Below are positions 1-9,670 of a stretch of DNA of 64,000 nt, piece by piece. This stretch comes from Planococcus citri. Lineage: Eukaryota > Arthropoda > Insecta > Hemiptera > Pseudococcidae. Location of the stretch: contig NC_088677.1 of NCBI RefSeq assembly GCF_950023065.1, positions 86,515,469-86,579,468 of the forward strand, written 5' to 3'. The notes beneath the pieces were generated by a model, which was not told the origin of the DNA, did no database searches, and saw nothing but the letters and a program-made list of their open reading frames with translations. How positions within the stretch are numbered: the first letter of the stretch is position 1; each line of letters starts with the position of its first letter. Both the position numbers and the translations under genes were made by a program.

Positions 1-1225
1 TAAGAGGTTTCCTTGTAAGTTAGCAAAGATGAACTTTAAATTTATTAGTCACGAGGTGTTTGAAATAGAGGGAAAAGTACGTCATGCAACTTATACGTAC
101 TAACAATAAGATGGATTATTTGCCAATAAATTCAATAACCTACATATTTCAATAAAAATGGTTTTTTTCTCGAGCATTTTTGAAGAATTTTGAGTTTAAA
201 TTTTGATCATGATTTTCGAGATTGAATGGAAAATAGTCTTATCCATTCCAGCGAACCAAATTTTACCATGTCTGGTCATTCTGGATCCTATAGCGCGATT
301 TTCGATTTATCCAGAATTTTTTCAATTCCCGCAAAGGCGTGAAAAATAATTTATATAGGTAACAACTAAAAACCCAGTAGAGGCCTAATTTCGATTTTTT
401 TAAATAATTCGCGACGACCACCTGAAAACCCCTGTTTAAATGTCGATAAATGAATTCATTAAAATAGATCGATAATAAGTTCCTCCGCAAGTTCGTGAAT
501 AATATTCTGATTCATTTCCAATAAAATATAATACACTGTTAAATCTGGGATCAGACTCTGGAACTTCTCAAAAATTGGATTGACAACGTTGCATTTTGAT
601 CGATTTCCAGAACCCTTTTCCTCCAAATATTACCGCTTTTACCATGAAAGTTCGCACTTATAAACTTTTCAAAGTTGAATGAGATTATTGATTTTGAATT
701 TCAAAACATTTTCTCTCGAAGCCCCCGACAAAAAATTTGCTCCAACGTTTATTATGATTCTTAAGAATTGAGATACGAATGTGAACTCTCCATTTTTCAG
801 GTTCGGCTATTTCTCATTTTCTCAAGTCGGTAGGTAATTATTAATTCATTATAATCAATCACCAGTGACTAGACTATCATAAAGGGGGCTCTTGCGGAAA
901 AAAAATCGAGCAAAATCTGAAAACCTTGAAGGCAAAAAATAAGGCTGATTTGACTAGGAATAATACCTCACTCGCCCCACCGCACGAACACAAGAATTAC
1001 CTAAATAATTAATAAAATAATAGTCAATAACTCGACGGGTTTAATACACCCTACTAATAACAATTTGATAAAAACATGATGAATAATAGTACCAGATCAT
1101 TATATTAATAGTAGATAAACATTAAAAATAAAATAGGCACTTCAGTTATTCACGAAAGATCGCACGTAATTTTCCAACTTATTGGTAATTTGAAAACGAA
1201 GAAGTTTCAAAAAACCATACTATTA
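1..1225. other. Intergenic, no feature seen
   Basis: AT-rich unique-looking sequence. Open frames here are short and show no recognisable protein. The last ~150 bases are immediately downstream of the minus-strand gene that ends at 1226 and probably include its 3' untranslated region. Confidence 0.5.
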
Positions 1226-3172
1226 TCAACGACGGAACATCTTTAACTCATCAGAGTACCTTTCGTTAATTTTTCGAATCTCTTCAGCATTATTATTAAA
1301 ATACCAGTTCAAAAAATCACGCAGACTATCAGGGTATTTCACAGGACATCCCATACCACCTATGCATTGTCGGATCGCCTGCTCCACCTCAAGCCGTATC
1401 AAATTACAAATTATATCATCTACTGATAACGACTGTTTGAATTTACCGATCTCATCTTCACTATTCAACAACCAGAGAAGAAATTTTTGTAATTTATCAC
1501 CCTCCATTGTCCACATAACTCCACAGACCAGATGCTCGGTGAAATTATCCAAAAAACGTAGCTTCAAAACATCAACATCTCGTTCATCCGGTACAAATGC
1601 TTCAACGAATTGTATCAGACGATCGAAGTCACCAGAGCGAATACAATCGGAAAAACATTTCTGAGTTGGAGGCGATGAAACGAATTGATTTTTGAATTCA
1701 GCACGAACATCGACGTCTTCAAAGGCGTCTTCGACGAACGCATTCATCTCTTTACCATAACCGATAATATCCGAACGAAGAATAGAATTTTCACCGAGAA
1801 ACCTTGACCTCAACAGTTGCTGTTTCAACTCTCTTACTTGCTGCTGGTTATTCGAATAACAAAAAGACAAGAACTCGCTCGATACGTCGAAACATGCATT
1901 TTCCAACAACTGGACGCAATATGGGACGATATTTTCCCGCTTAGAAATATATTGCTGTATAAATAAACTGATATCGTTTTCATCCCGGAAACATAAATTC
2001 ATTAATCTCAACAAACTTTCGACACGAGCACCGATGATCAAATTACGCCAATTTTTGCACCAAAATGTGTTCCTTTGTTCAAAACTGACATCCGACAGAA
2101 TTGTGATCAAGAATCTCATTTCTCTGGGGCAAGATGGCCATGTACTCGTTTTCTTGAACAATTCTTCATTCCATAATACATCATTTATTGCCAATCGCTT
2201 CAAATTCTCGGCAGAATTTTTCCATACTTCACAGCATAAAAAATGAACTTTATCCCTAGAATTCAATCGCTCCTTAGCGTAGAATCCGATAGTCTCGTGT
2301 TTCAGCAATTTCTCGATTAATTGGATGAACTGACTTTCGTTCATTTTGTTTCTAATGTACATCCAAGCAGGCAGAACGTGGTTTGTTTCTAGGCAACTTT
2401 CGGTTAACAAGAGAAACATGAAGTCAACACCTACTTTAGCGACAAAAGTTTCAAGTTGGAAATCGTCCAGTCTTAGTAGAATGAACCTTGCGAATGGACC
2501 GGAATCGTAACAATACATAGCCTCGTTTGCTAGCGATCGCCTTTCGTAGGGTATTCGATTCCAAAAGTACTCGAGAGAAGAATAGCTCTGACATCTGTCT
2601 TTGCAAACATAAAACATCGTCTCATCGATTGTTTCATAAAAAAAATTGCGTACATTGTGTAGTTCGTTTCTGAGACAGTAAACCCAGTAGTACAGTAGTG
2701 GCCGATGTCTAAAATACCTCTGATCCAAATTAATGTTCGAGCTGACAAATGGCCAAAGTCGTCTAATATCATCTTCCAGGCAGTATTTAGAAGCAATTTC
2801 GAATTTCTCATCAGCAGCGAGTCGATCACACAGCATCATTCGTTTGGCCGTTCGAACATCATCAATACCACCATTCCAATCCCATACAAAAGCATCGAAA
2901 TTGCTCACATATCGTGTCCAATGAGCAGTCGATAATAATTTCAACTTGGCGATGTATTCGTCCAGTATATCGTAAATCATGGACGGAAGATTGGGGATTA
3001 TCTGTTTCAGCGGAATATCCTTGGCTAAATCAAACACGTCCTTAGTCTTGATTTCCGCACTTGCGACTTTTTCACGCCGTAATTCCGCAACGATTGCGAT
3101 AGCTGAGATTTCTTTCAGCGTCACCGGACTCGGATAAGCAAGATCGTGAACTCGAGAAGTGGATTCGGTCAT
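1226..3172 (-). CDS. Single-exon 648-aa protein of an uncharacterised, probably mealybug-expanded family
   Basis: One uninterrupted reading frame of 648 codons, by far the longest in the window, running from the ATG at 3172 to a TGA at 1226-1228. The protein is helical-looking, rich in Leu, Phe, Tyr, Trp, Arg and Asp/Glu, with no signal peptide or membrane segment. Recognisable blocks are YPSPVTLKEISAIAI near residues 13-27, IIPNLPSMIYDILDEYI at 58-74, DVRTAKRMMLCDRL at 105-118 and YCLEDDIRRLWP at 130-141. From memory, these blocks recur at the N-termini of many unnamed ~600-700-aa proteins in Planococcus mealybugs; no function is known to me. Lack of introns next to an intron-rich neighbour suggests amplification by retroposition or recent tandem spread, which is inference. 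A MITE lies 30 bp upstream of the start, so the promoter is either inside it or in the short gap. A non-LTR ORF was considered, but no reverse transcriptase or nuclease motif is present. Confidence 0.85.
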   Translation of the reverse strand: MTESTSRVHDLAYPSPVTLKEISAIAIVAELRREKVASAEIKTKDVFDLAKDIPLKQIIPNLPSMIYDILDEYIAKLKLLSTAHWTRYVSNFDAFVWDWNGGIDDVRTAKRMMLCDRLAADEKFEIASKYCLEDDIRRLWPFVSSNINLDQRYFRHRPLLYYWVYCLRNELHNVRNFFYETIDETMFYVCKDRCQSYSSLEYFWNRIPYERRSLANEAMYCYDSGPFARFILLRLDDFQLETFVAKVGVDFMFLLLTESCLETNHVLPAWMYIRNKMNESQFIQLIEKLLKHETIGFYAKERLNSRDKVHFLCCEVWKNSAENLKRLAINDVLWNEELFKKTSTWPSCPREMRFLITILSDVSFEQRNTFWCKNWRNLIIGARVESLLRLMNLCFRDENDISLFIQQYISKRENIVPYCVQLLENACFDVSSEFLSFCYSNNQQQVRELKQQLLRSRFLGENSILRSDIIGYGKEMNAFVEDAFEDVDVRAEFKNQFVSSPPTQKCFSDCIRSGDFDRLIQFVEAFVPDERDVDVLKLRFLDNFTEHLVCGVMWTMEGDKLQKFLLWLLNSEDEIGKFKQSLSVDDIICNLIRLEVEQAIRQCIGGMGCPVKYPDSLRDFLNWYFNNNAEEIRKINERYSDELKMFRR

Positions 3173-3202
3173 TTTCTATTCTTGATTTGGTGTAGGTAGG
3201 TA

Positions 3203-3591
3203 CCAGAGTCCTGCACGGTATAGTTAAAAGTTATCTGCGTTAGTCGCGTGTCGTGTGCGGTAAGCTACCAAATATAACTCATCCAAAAGCAGTTATATTA
3301 GCGTTAGCCTATGCGGATAATTTTGTAGTTAAAATGACTAAACTACCTGCGATTATACTGCGCTCTTATCGGAAATGTAATGTTCGATTCTGTCTTATCT
3401 GTTTGATGAGTCACCAAAATGTATTGTTGAGACACCAGAGAACCGAATGCGGTTAACGTATGGTTATTAACCTAACTTACCGCTGGTTGCGCGCGCCGAC
3501 AAAAGTAACTGCAGTTTGTAACCTGTAGTTGAATTAGCCGATAGCTCCGGCGGTTATCCGGCTATTTTAACTTAACCGTGCAGTACTCTGG
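3203..3591. mobile_element. 389-bp MITE with 27-bp terminal inverted repeats and TAGGTA target duplication
   Basis: The left end begins CCAGAGTCCTGCACGG (3203-3229) and the right end, 3565-3591, is its reverse complement with 3 mismatches in 27. The hexamer TAGGTA directly flanks both ends (3197-3202 and 3592-3597), as expected for a target-site duplication. The interior has no open frame of note and several GTTAAC-like subterminal repeats. It begins 30 bp upstream of the ATG of the 648-aa gene. The superfamily is not assigned. Confidence 0.8.
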
Positions 3592-4324
3592 TAGGTACAT
3601 GCAAGGATATAAATCACTTTGATTGGAAAATCAGCTGGAAATAAAATTTTAGAAATGAATCACAGAATTAGAATCAGGAGTTGGTTTAAACAGCTACGAT
3701 GCGATGTTGCTTAGCTTAGGAATACATATTATTATGGTAATTTTACATACCATCGAAACTATTCATAAAGAGAGCAGAGAGCAGGGATTTCATTCAATAT
3801 GACGCTAGAAGGGAAATCCTTGAAAAAATTTAAAATGTTTCCATAGAAAAAAAAAAAATCAAAAATCATATTTTCAACACTTGAAAAGATGAAAACGCAA
3901 AATAATTTATTTTAAGTGACGCAGAGCCGCAGACATCAACTAGGGCCCCCAGGGCCCGCCTTTAGGCCCACCGTTGTCATTTACTATACTATAATACAGT
4001 ATGTAGCGCTCCTAGGTGAACTTTTTCGAGGAACTAGTACTAAGCTATGAATGCTATGATTGCACCATGCATTCGTGAAACGGAAATTAAAAAAATTAAA
4101 TTGAAAGTTTCATACTATTTTCAAAACTAGTGCAAATGACACAGAAATTTTTTTACCGGCTTTTCGAAGAAAAGTCAGGTACTGTATTTGTCTCAACTGT
4201 GACAGTTTCGGTCCGGAGTAAATTTTCTTTGCGTTTTGGGGTGTTGGGATCATTGTGGGACCATTAGTTTTTTTTCAGGTTTCCTTAAAGTTTATATATA
4301 TATAGATATATATATTTGCTTGCG
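3592..4324. other. Intergenic, no gene seen
   Basis: AT-rich spacer with a short GC-rich patch of GGGCCC-type repeats near 3945-3975, which looks like a transposon-end remnant, and an interrupted (TA)n run near 4295-4317. No open frame or splice-bounded exon is recognisable. Confidence 0.4.
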
Positions 4325-4902
4325 ACCAGACATGTCAACTATGCTTGGCATATATGGTGAAAAGTGAACAAAATTTTAAAATTGGCATAATTTCTGTTCT
4401 AAATCACCTATCAAAATCTTATTTGCAGATTCAATTTAATATAAAAAAAATCCATGTGTTGGAAAAAATTATCAGATTTTTAGGCTTAATTTTGAAGAAA
4501 AATTTCAAAAATGGAGTGGAAGTAATTTGAATTTTAAGAAAGTTAAGACACCACAAGAAAGCTTGAACAGCATAAAAATTTTTGATGTTTTTAATTTTTC
4601 CATGGGCCAATAAAATACTGAAAAATCTCAGGTCAAATTTATTGTCGTGTACACTCAGGTTCGATGTATTTACATACATCTCCACCAGCGCATCACATTC
4701 TACTCACTACAAATCGACTGTAGACCCTGCGTTCGTCCTCGCGCCTTGATTTCTAAGCCATGCGCGCTCTGCTGGAAGTTTCTGAAAACTCATAGTTGAC
4801 TTGTATAGTAAAATTAACCCATGACTTGTCAACTATAGTTGACAAGTTGGTCAGTCCACTTGTATAGTAAAATTAACCCATTCATTAGTTGACAAGTCTG
4901 GT
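4325..4902. mobile_element. 578-bp MITE-like element with 17-bp terminal inverted repeats and internal palindrome
   Basis: The left end ACCAGACATGTCAACTA (4325-4341) matches the reverse complement of 4886-4902 with one mismatch. Near the right end a perfect 24-bp palindrome (half site ACTTGTCAACTA, 4824-4847) repeats the inner part of the terminal repeat. It is flanked by two direct copies of CTTGTATAGTAAAATTAACC (about 4800 and 4859), so the right end seems to have been duplicated tandemly. No target duplication is clear. A (TA)n run follows at about 4912-4931. Confidence 0.65.
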
Positions 4903-5047
4903 TACTAATACCTATATATATATATATATATGTGTTTATGTACCAATTTTGTGGCAGAGTAAACTCGAAACCTATGAAATTTTGAACAAAGTGCTTTATC
5001 CCTCCCGACTGGTGTATTGCCGAAATTTTGAGATTTCGAGTTTTATT

Positions 5048-5461
5048 AAAATCGGTTTAGGCGTTCCTTAGATATTTCAGATTAAGTGATTTTTTTTGCC
5101 ATTTTTGCGTCCTTTTGCAGACTTCCTCATCAGTTTTGTTTTTGGTATACCTATTTTTAAATATTTTGCTTAGCAATAATCACTAACGTCTGTCTTTATA
5201 CCCAAACGATTTCTCAGTTTATTTCTTGTTAGAAACTCGATGGAAAATCGGTTCAGGTGTTCCTTTGACATTTCAGCTTAGGTAGGCTTTGTTGATTTTT
5301 TTTGTTATTTTTGCAGACTTTTGCAGACTTCCTCATCAGTTTTGTTTTTGGTATACCTATTTTTTTTAAAGCATAAATGTTTTGCTTAGCAATAATCACT
5401 AATGTCTATCTTAATACCCAAACGATTTCTCAGTTTATTTCTTGTTAGGAACTCGATGGGT
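5048..5461. repeat. Two-copy direct tandem duplication, about 200 bp per unit
   Basis: Unit 1 (about 5048-5243) and unit 2 (about 5244-5461) share AAATCGGTT, then GCAGACTTCCTCATCAG, TTTGCTTAGCAATAATCACT and ACCCAAACGATTTCTCAG in the same order. A few substitutions and a small insertion separate them. Just downstream (5470-5520) are several copies of ATCGATTAATCG, including a near-palindrome bounded by GGCCGATTA and TAATCGGGCC. Confidence 0.75.
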
Positions 5462-5586
5462 AATGATGGGCCGATTATTAATCGATTAATCGGGCCTGAA
5501 ACTCTTTCGATTAATCGATTATTTTTAAAAAAATAATTTGATCATGTTTTCTACGAAAAGCCGGCTCTCTCACGCTAGTTGCGTGA

Positions 5587-6492
5587 GTGTTTTTTTTAAC
5601 TGGACAGACTCTGGAGCGCATAAGACTAGACGATTTATACTTATACCCAGCATCAGGGATAGACTCCATATTCCATAACATACTGGTAGTCAATACGTAC
5701 GTGACACAGTTGCTGATGGAGCACGGGGACATAGGTCAATACCTATTCGAAAAGCCCAAGAAGAGGGGCTCCCCTACCTGCTGTTTGAGTCGCTTGAGAT
5801 GCGATACCGGAGAAGCCGAAGACACTCCTCACATCGTGTGGACTGTGGAGGTGTCCTAGACACAACAAAGCACAAACTGACTCAAGCAGGCTCTGATGTT
5901 GGACGAATGGCCCTGTTAACTGCACGAACTGCTCAGATAGGGAGGGAGACCATTCTCAGTCTTTGCCAGCGAAGCATTGACCATGAAGACACGCCAGCAA
6001 AGCAACAGCGATGCTGCATGATCAAGTATCCGAACGCAGCAGGAGCTAGCTAGTAGTGAGATCTGGCCTATCATGCTACCCCTGACTTGCAAATCATCGA
6101 ACCAGCGAAGAAGAACTCGGCAGTGAAGTAGATGAAGAGGAAGCTAAGCTAGCAGTCAACAACACCAAATCCGAAGAAGACATCAAGCAGCGAAGCGGAT
6201 GAAGAGGAAGCAGAGCTTGCAGAAACACCGAATGTGACAACTCCACCAAACTAGTCAAATACCAATTATTAGCAAAGAGGATGTTGGCAGCAGAGTGGAC
6301 GAAGAGGAAACCGAGCTGCCAATCACCAGACAGAGAAGTTACCTTTTAGTTTTAAGTTATAAAGAAGATTGCTATGTTTATGTTGTTAAAGTCAATTCAA
6401 GTTGTAAATAAGAAGAGTGGCGATGATCCATAGTTAACGATTGAAAATAAAACGAAAGTGCGTTACTATGGTGAACTGAAAAGAAAAAAAAA
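5587..6492 (+). pseudogene. Decayed 3' end of a non-LTR retrotransposon (R1/I-like)
   Basis: The frame starting at 5587 contains QLLMEHGDIGQYLF, then a Cys-rich stretch and EDTPHIVW. This is the pattern found after the reverse transcriptase of R1-type elements (TxHGxFxxYL, then a C..C, then EDTxxHxxxxC). The frame then shifts; residues from about 5820 on continue in the frame that ends at 6053 (GRMALLTARTAQIGRE). Downstream are imperfect repeats of GATGAAGAGGAAGC and a polyA-like run at 6481-6491, likely the element's 3' tail. Frameshift and missing 5' part mark it as dead. The clade is tentative because only the C-terminal region is seen. Confidence 0.55.
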
Positions 6493-6654
6493 AGACTCTT
6501 TGTCCTCCTAAAAGAATATTTTTTTTTAATGCTGCAGCAAAATCCGAAATGACAAAATTATCAAATCATATTTTCAAAATTATTTATATCAAAGAAAAAA
6601 CAAAACAATAAATACTTATTTCGACAAAAAAAAACTTATCCTCTCATTCGCTTT

Positions 6655-9056
6655 TTATCTACTCTTCCCCGTAGATTTCCGTCCAACGAAAGCTGACAAC
6701 TCTGCCAAAGGAAGTTTCAAACAAAATTCCACCGCTGATTTATTAACAGATCGAGCTCCAACTGCTCTCATCAGTTTGGGTAACCTACAACATCATCATT
6801 CACAGCAATTTGTATTAGTTTAGGGGTACTTATAAAACAGGGTTGTATACGTTCAGAAGTTGAGAAAAGATCAACGATAGAATTGTTATCTACATATTTG
6901 TAGGATGTGTCCAAAAGAAATGAGCTGCGGTTCGATTTTTTCAAAGATCCTCTGAAAATTTTCTAAACAAAAGTTGCACATTCAAACCTCACAAGCTTTC
7001 TTAGTCATTAGAAAAATTCAAACAGAACTTCTCCTCAGATTTTTCTAAAAAAAAAAAATTTCGAAAAATGTTATATTTTAAGCTGTACGAATTTTTACTA
7101 CACCCCTCCCCCCTCCCCAACTACAATTTCACCCCCTCTCAAGTTGACAAACAATCTATCAGATTCGGAACTGAACTAAATTTTTCACGTTTTAGCAAAA
7201 AAATTCAAAACCTGGTCCGAAATTAAATCTTGTTTGAAAAAGAAAAGCCCAAAAAATAAAAACCTTCAATTCCAGACAAAAAAAAATTTTTAATGAAAAA
7301 ACATTTTAAAATACTCAATTTATTATGCAAAATTCTAGGTGTTGAGGTCATTGTGATTTTTGAAAATCCAAAAGCGCGTGAAAGTATTCACTAAAATTTG
7401 ACGTGATGAAGTAGAAAGTTGAAATTTGGCCGACATTTTTTTTCACTTTTTAGTTACCTCAAAAAATTAAAAAAACTTTTTTGGCAGTTCACATTCTCAA
7501 ATTTGATCTTGCAAATGAATTTTGAGTTCCATTGGAAAGGAAGACGCACATTTGGAAAAAATAACTCCAGCTCCATTTCTTTCGAAACACATCTTAGATC
7601 ACGATTCATTTTTGTATTCGATGTGAATTTGCTTACTTCGTATATTCCGAATGTGAAATATGACTCGATAACACGCTGATATTGGCGGTAAAATCGTAGA
7701 TCAGGAGTAACAATACGAGAATATAGCAAAACGCTTTATCACGCATAGATTGAGGTCGAGTTAACCTAAAAATAAACGAATAAAATATAATTTTCGAGAC
7801 AAGCGACGTGTAATTTCACCGCCTTATTCGCATCGTATCTACTTACTTTCCACCTAACGCAGAAGCGCAAAAATCGCCGATTAATTTCTCATTCAACACG
7901 GCCGAATACGGACACATAATCAGATTTTTACTTCTGAATCCACGAGCTGGGAAACTCAAAAACTGCAGCAATGCGTCAACGAATAACAGCATTTTCACTT
8001 TTATAAGGCTTTTTTTATCGATTTTACCCAGCAGAGAGGTGAAGAATTTCGTAAATCTGAGGAGAAAAATGCAACAAAGTGGCTTAAAACACAGCACATG
8101 AAGATACAATTAAATTGACAGTACAGATGTTTCAGTCCAAGTTACCTCGTGTCTTCTGATAACTGTTCCGAACTATAATTTATAACTTCTTTAGCAATGG
8201 TTTCTAAACTGCTCAATAGCTCCGAAGACATGAGTTCACGAACATCGTATACAGATTCGACCGACTCGGCAGCTCGATTACAAGGCGGTAGAATATCTGC
8301 GTTCGTAAGTACGACTGGTTTCACGTCTTCTTCGATGTTTATTTTCTCTTCTAAAACAAGAACAACATTTTCAGCACATTAAACGACGAAATAATCATTT
8401 TGAGAACTTACACGAGCACTGCAATTTTAATTGATAGTTTACGATATACCTTTGATAGCCTTTTCCAATTTCTTTTCGATATTATCAACTTTAAAATCGG
8501 TTTTCTCCATCTCTAAAATTTTTCGTTTATTCCTCTTCGAACCCATAACTTTACTCAGAGCAATGGCCGACGTCAACTTGGACGTTTTATCTTCACTTTT
8601 CACCAAAGAATTCGATTTCTTCTTCTCAGAAGCGCAATACGGAAGCATTAGGTACTGATCGGTAGCAAAAAATCGAACCTGTTGAATAAACACACACATC
8701 GAATCATCAACACAGTCGATTCCAACTGACGCCGAATAGAATTACTCACAGTATCTGTTTTTTTGTTGCGAATCATTATGAAATTATTGCAATACGGAGT
8801 ATCATCTCGTTTACTTAGGAAAGAATGGCCCAAGTTATCGGTGGCTAGAATTGCGATGTGTTTCTTCGGATTTTCAACATCTGACAACAACTCGCACTCC
8901 AGTTTGTCAGCATACTCTGGGTTCAGAGTTCCGTGATTCCAGTTTACTGAATAGAACATACGATTAGATTCATAGAGCGATGAAAACTTCAAAAAATAAA
9001 CGTACTAGCGATGTAAACAGATACTTACCAACCGGTACTCTAAAATCGGTGCTCAT
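6655..9056 (-). CDS. POLR1E: DNA-directed RNA polymerase I subunit RPA49 (POLR1E/A49), seven exons, 375 aa
   Basis: Exons in transcript order are 9029-9056, 8750-8946, 8450-8678, 8146-8350, 7847-8056, 7637-7765 and 6655-6784. Every intron is GT-AG and the phases join without a break to 1128 coding bases. RPA49 pairs with the RPA34-type subunit on Pol I in the nucleolus and aids initiation and elongation on rDNA. By eye the N-terminal dimerisation domain spans about residues 1-90 (motif ILATDNLG, then YCNNF and IRNKKT). A basic linker with GSKRNKRK follows. The C-terminal tandem winged-helix region, from about 160, has ILPPC at 170-174 and VYDVREL after it, DALLQFL, FCYILVLLLLIYDF and a C-terminal CLKLPL block like the animal protein. 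Its length is near the ~420 aa of the human protein. The start is the only ATG that gives a donor site in frame. It shares a 614-bp spacer with the divergent coiled-coil gene. The match is by remembered alignment, not by search. Confidence 0.9.
6785..7636 (-). other. Largest intron of POLR1E (852 bp)
   Basis: This last intron of the RPA49 gene is bounded by GTAAGC on the donor side (7636 downward) and TAG on the acceptor side (6785-6787, minus strand). It is AT-rich with a CCCCTCCC patch near 7110-7130. The open frames inside it on either strand have no recognisable homology and I treat them as chance. Confidence 0.7.
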
Positions 9057-9670
9057 GACTGCTCAAAAAACGTAAACGGTCGAACAAAAATAGTAAAATC
9101 ACACTCCAAACAATACTTTATTTCGAAGTCTAGTCCAGTACTCGATTTATTCTCATTTTTTTGAACAAAAATCGATCAAAAAATAAAGAAAATTTCATAA
9201 AATTCACGTGCTAAATTTTTTAAAAACAAAAACAACTGATAAAACCGGCACCAATGATTTGTAGAAAAAACTGGATGGTGAACAAAATTAAAAAAGTTGT
9301 GTTGTTGTGAAGATGCATGTGAAAAGCCAAAAAATCGATTTCAGAATAATCCACTATCCAGTTACCGTTGCTTATCGTACATCCTTGCCTATCAACTTTT
9401 TGTATTCAGATTTCTGATTTCTTGAAGTTTTTGTGATTAAACTTCCTTCAAAATCGGTTAATTAACGAAAGTAGACTCGAAATTAATAAACACTGAGTAG
9501 GGTGATCCATGTAGTTCATTCAGTAAACGAAATTCAGTGTATTGAAATTCAAAAGTAACGAGCTTTCAATTGAAATCTACGGATATCAGATCCACCATCC
9601 GAACGAAATCGTATAAATAATCCATCAACTTAGAAGGAAGTGTTATGATTTAGAAGACAAATCATTATCA
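9057..9670. promoter_or_regulatory. Bidirectional intergenic region between POLR1E and the coiled-coil gene
   Basis: These 614 bases separate the start codons of two divergently transcribed genes. They must hold both 5' untranslated regions and probably a shared promoter. I see no clear TATA box at a fixed distance, which fits housekeeping-type initiation. The call rests on gene arrangement only. Confidence 0.5.

Noticed and set aside
7454..7729. Overlapping open frames on both strands next to POLR1E exon 6
   Set aside because: They are read-through of exon 6 into its intron and the opposite-strand shadow. The exon is bounded by splice sites at 7637 and 7765.
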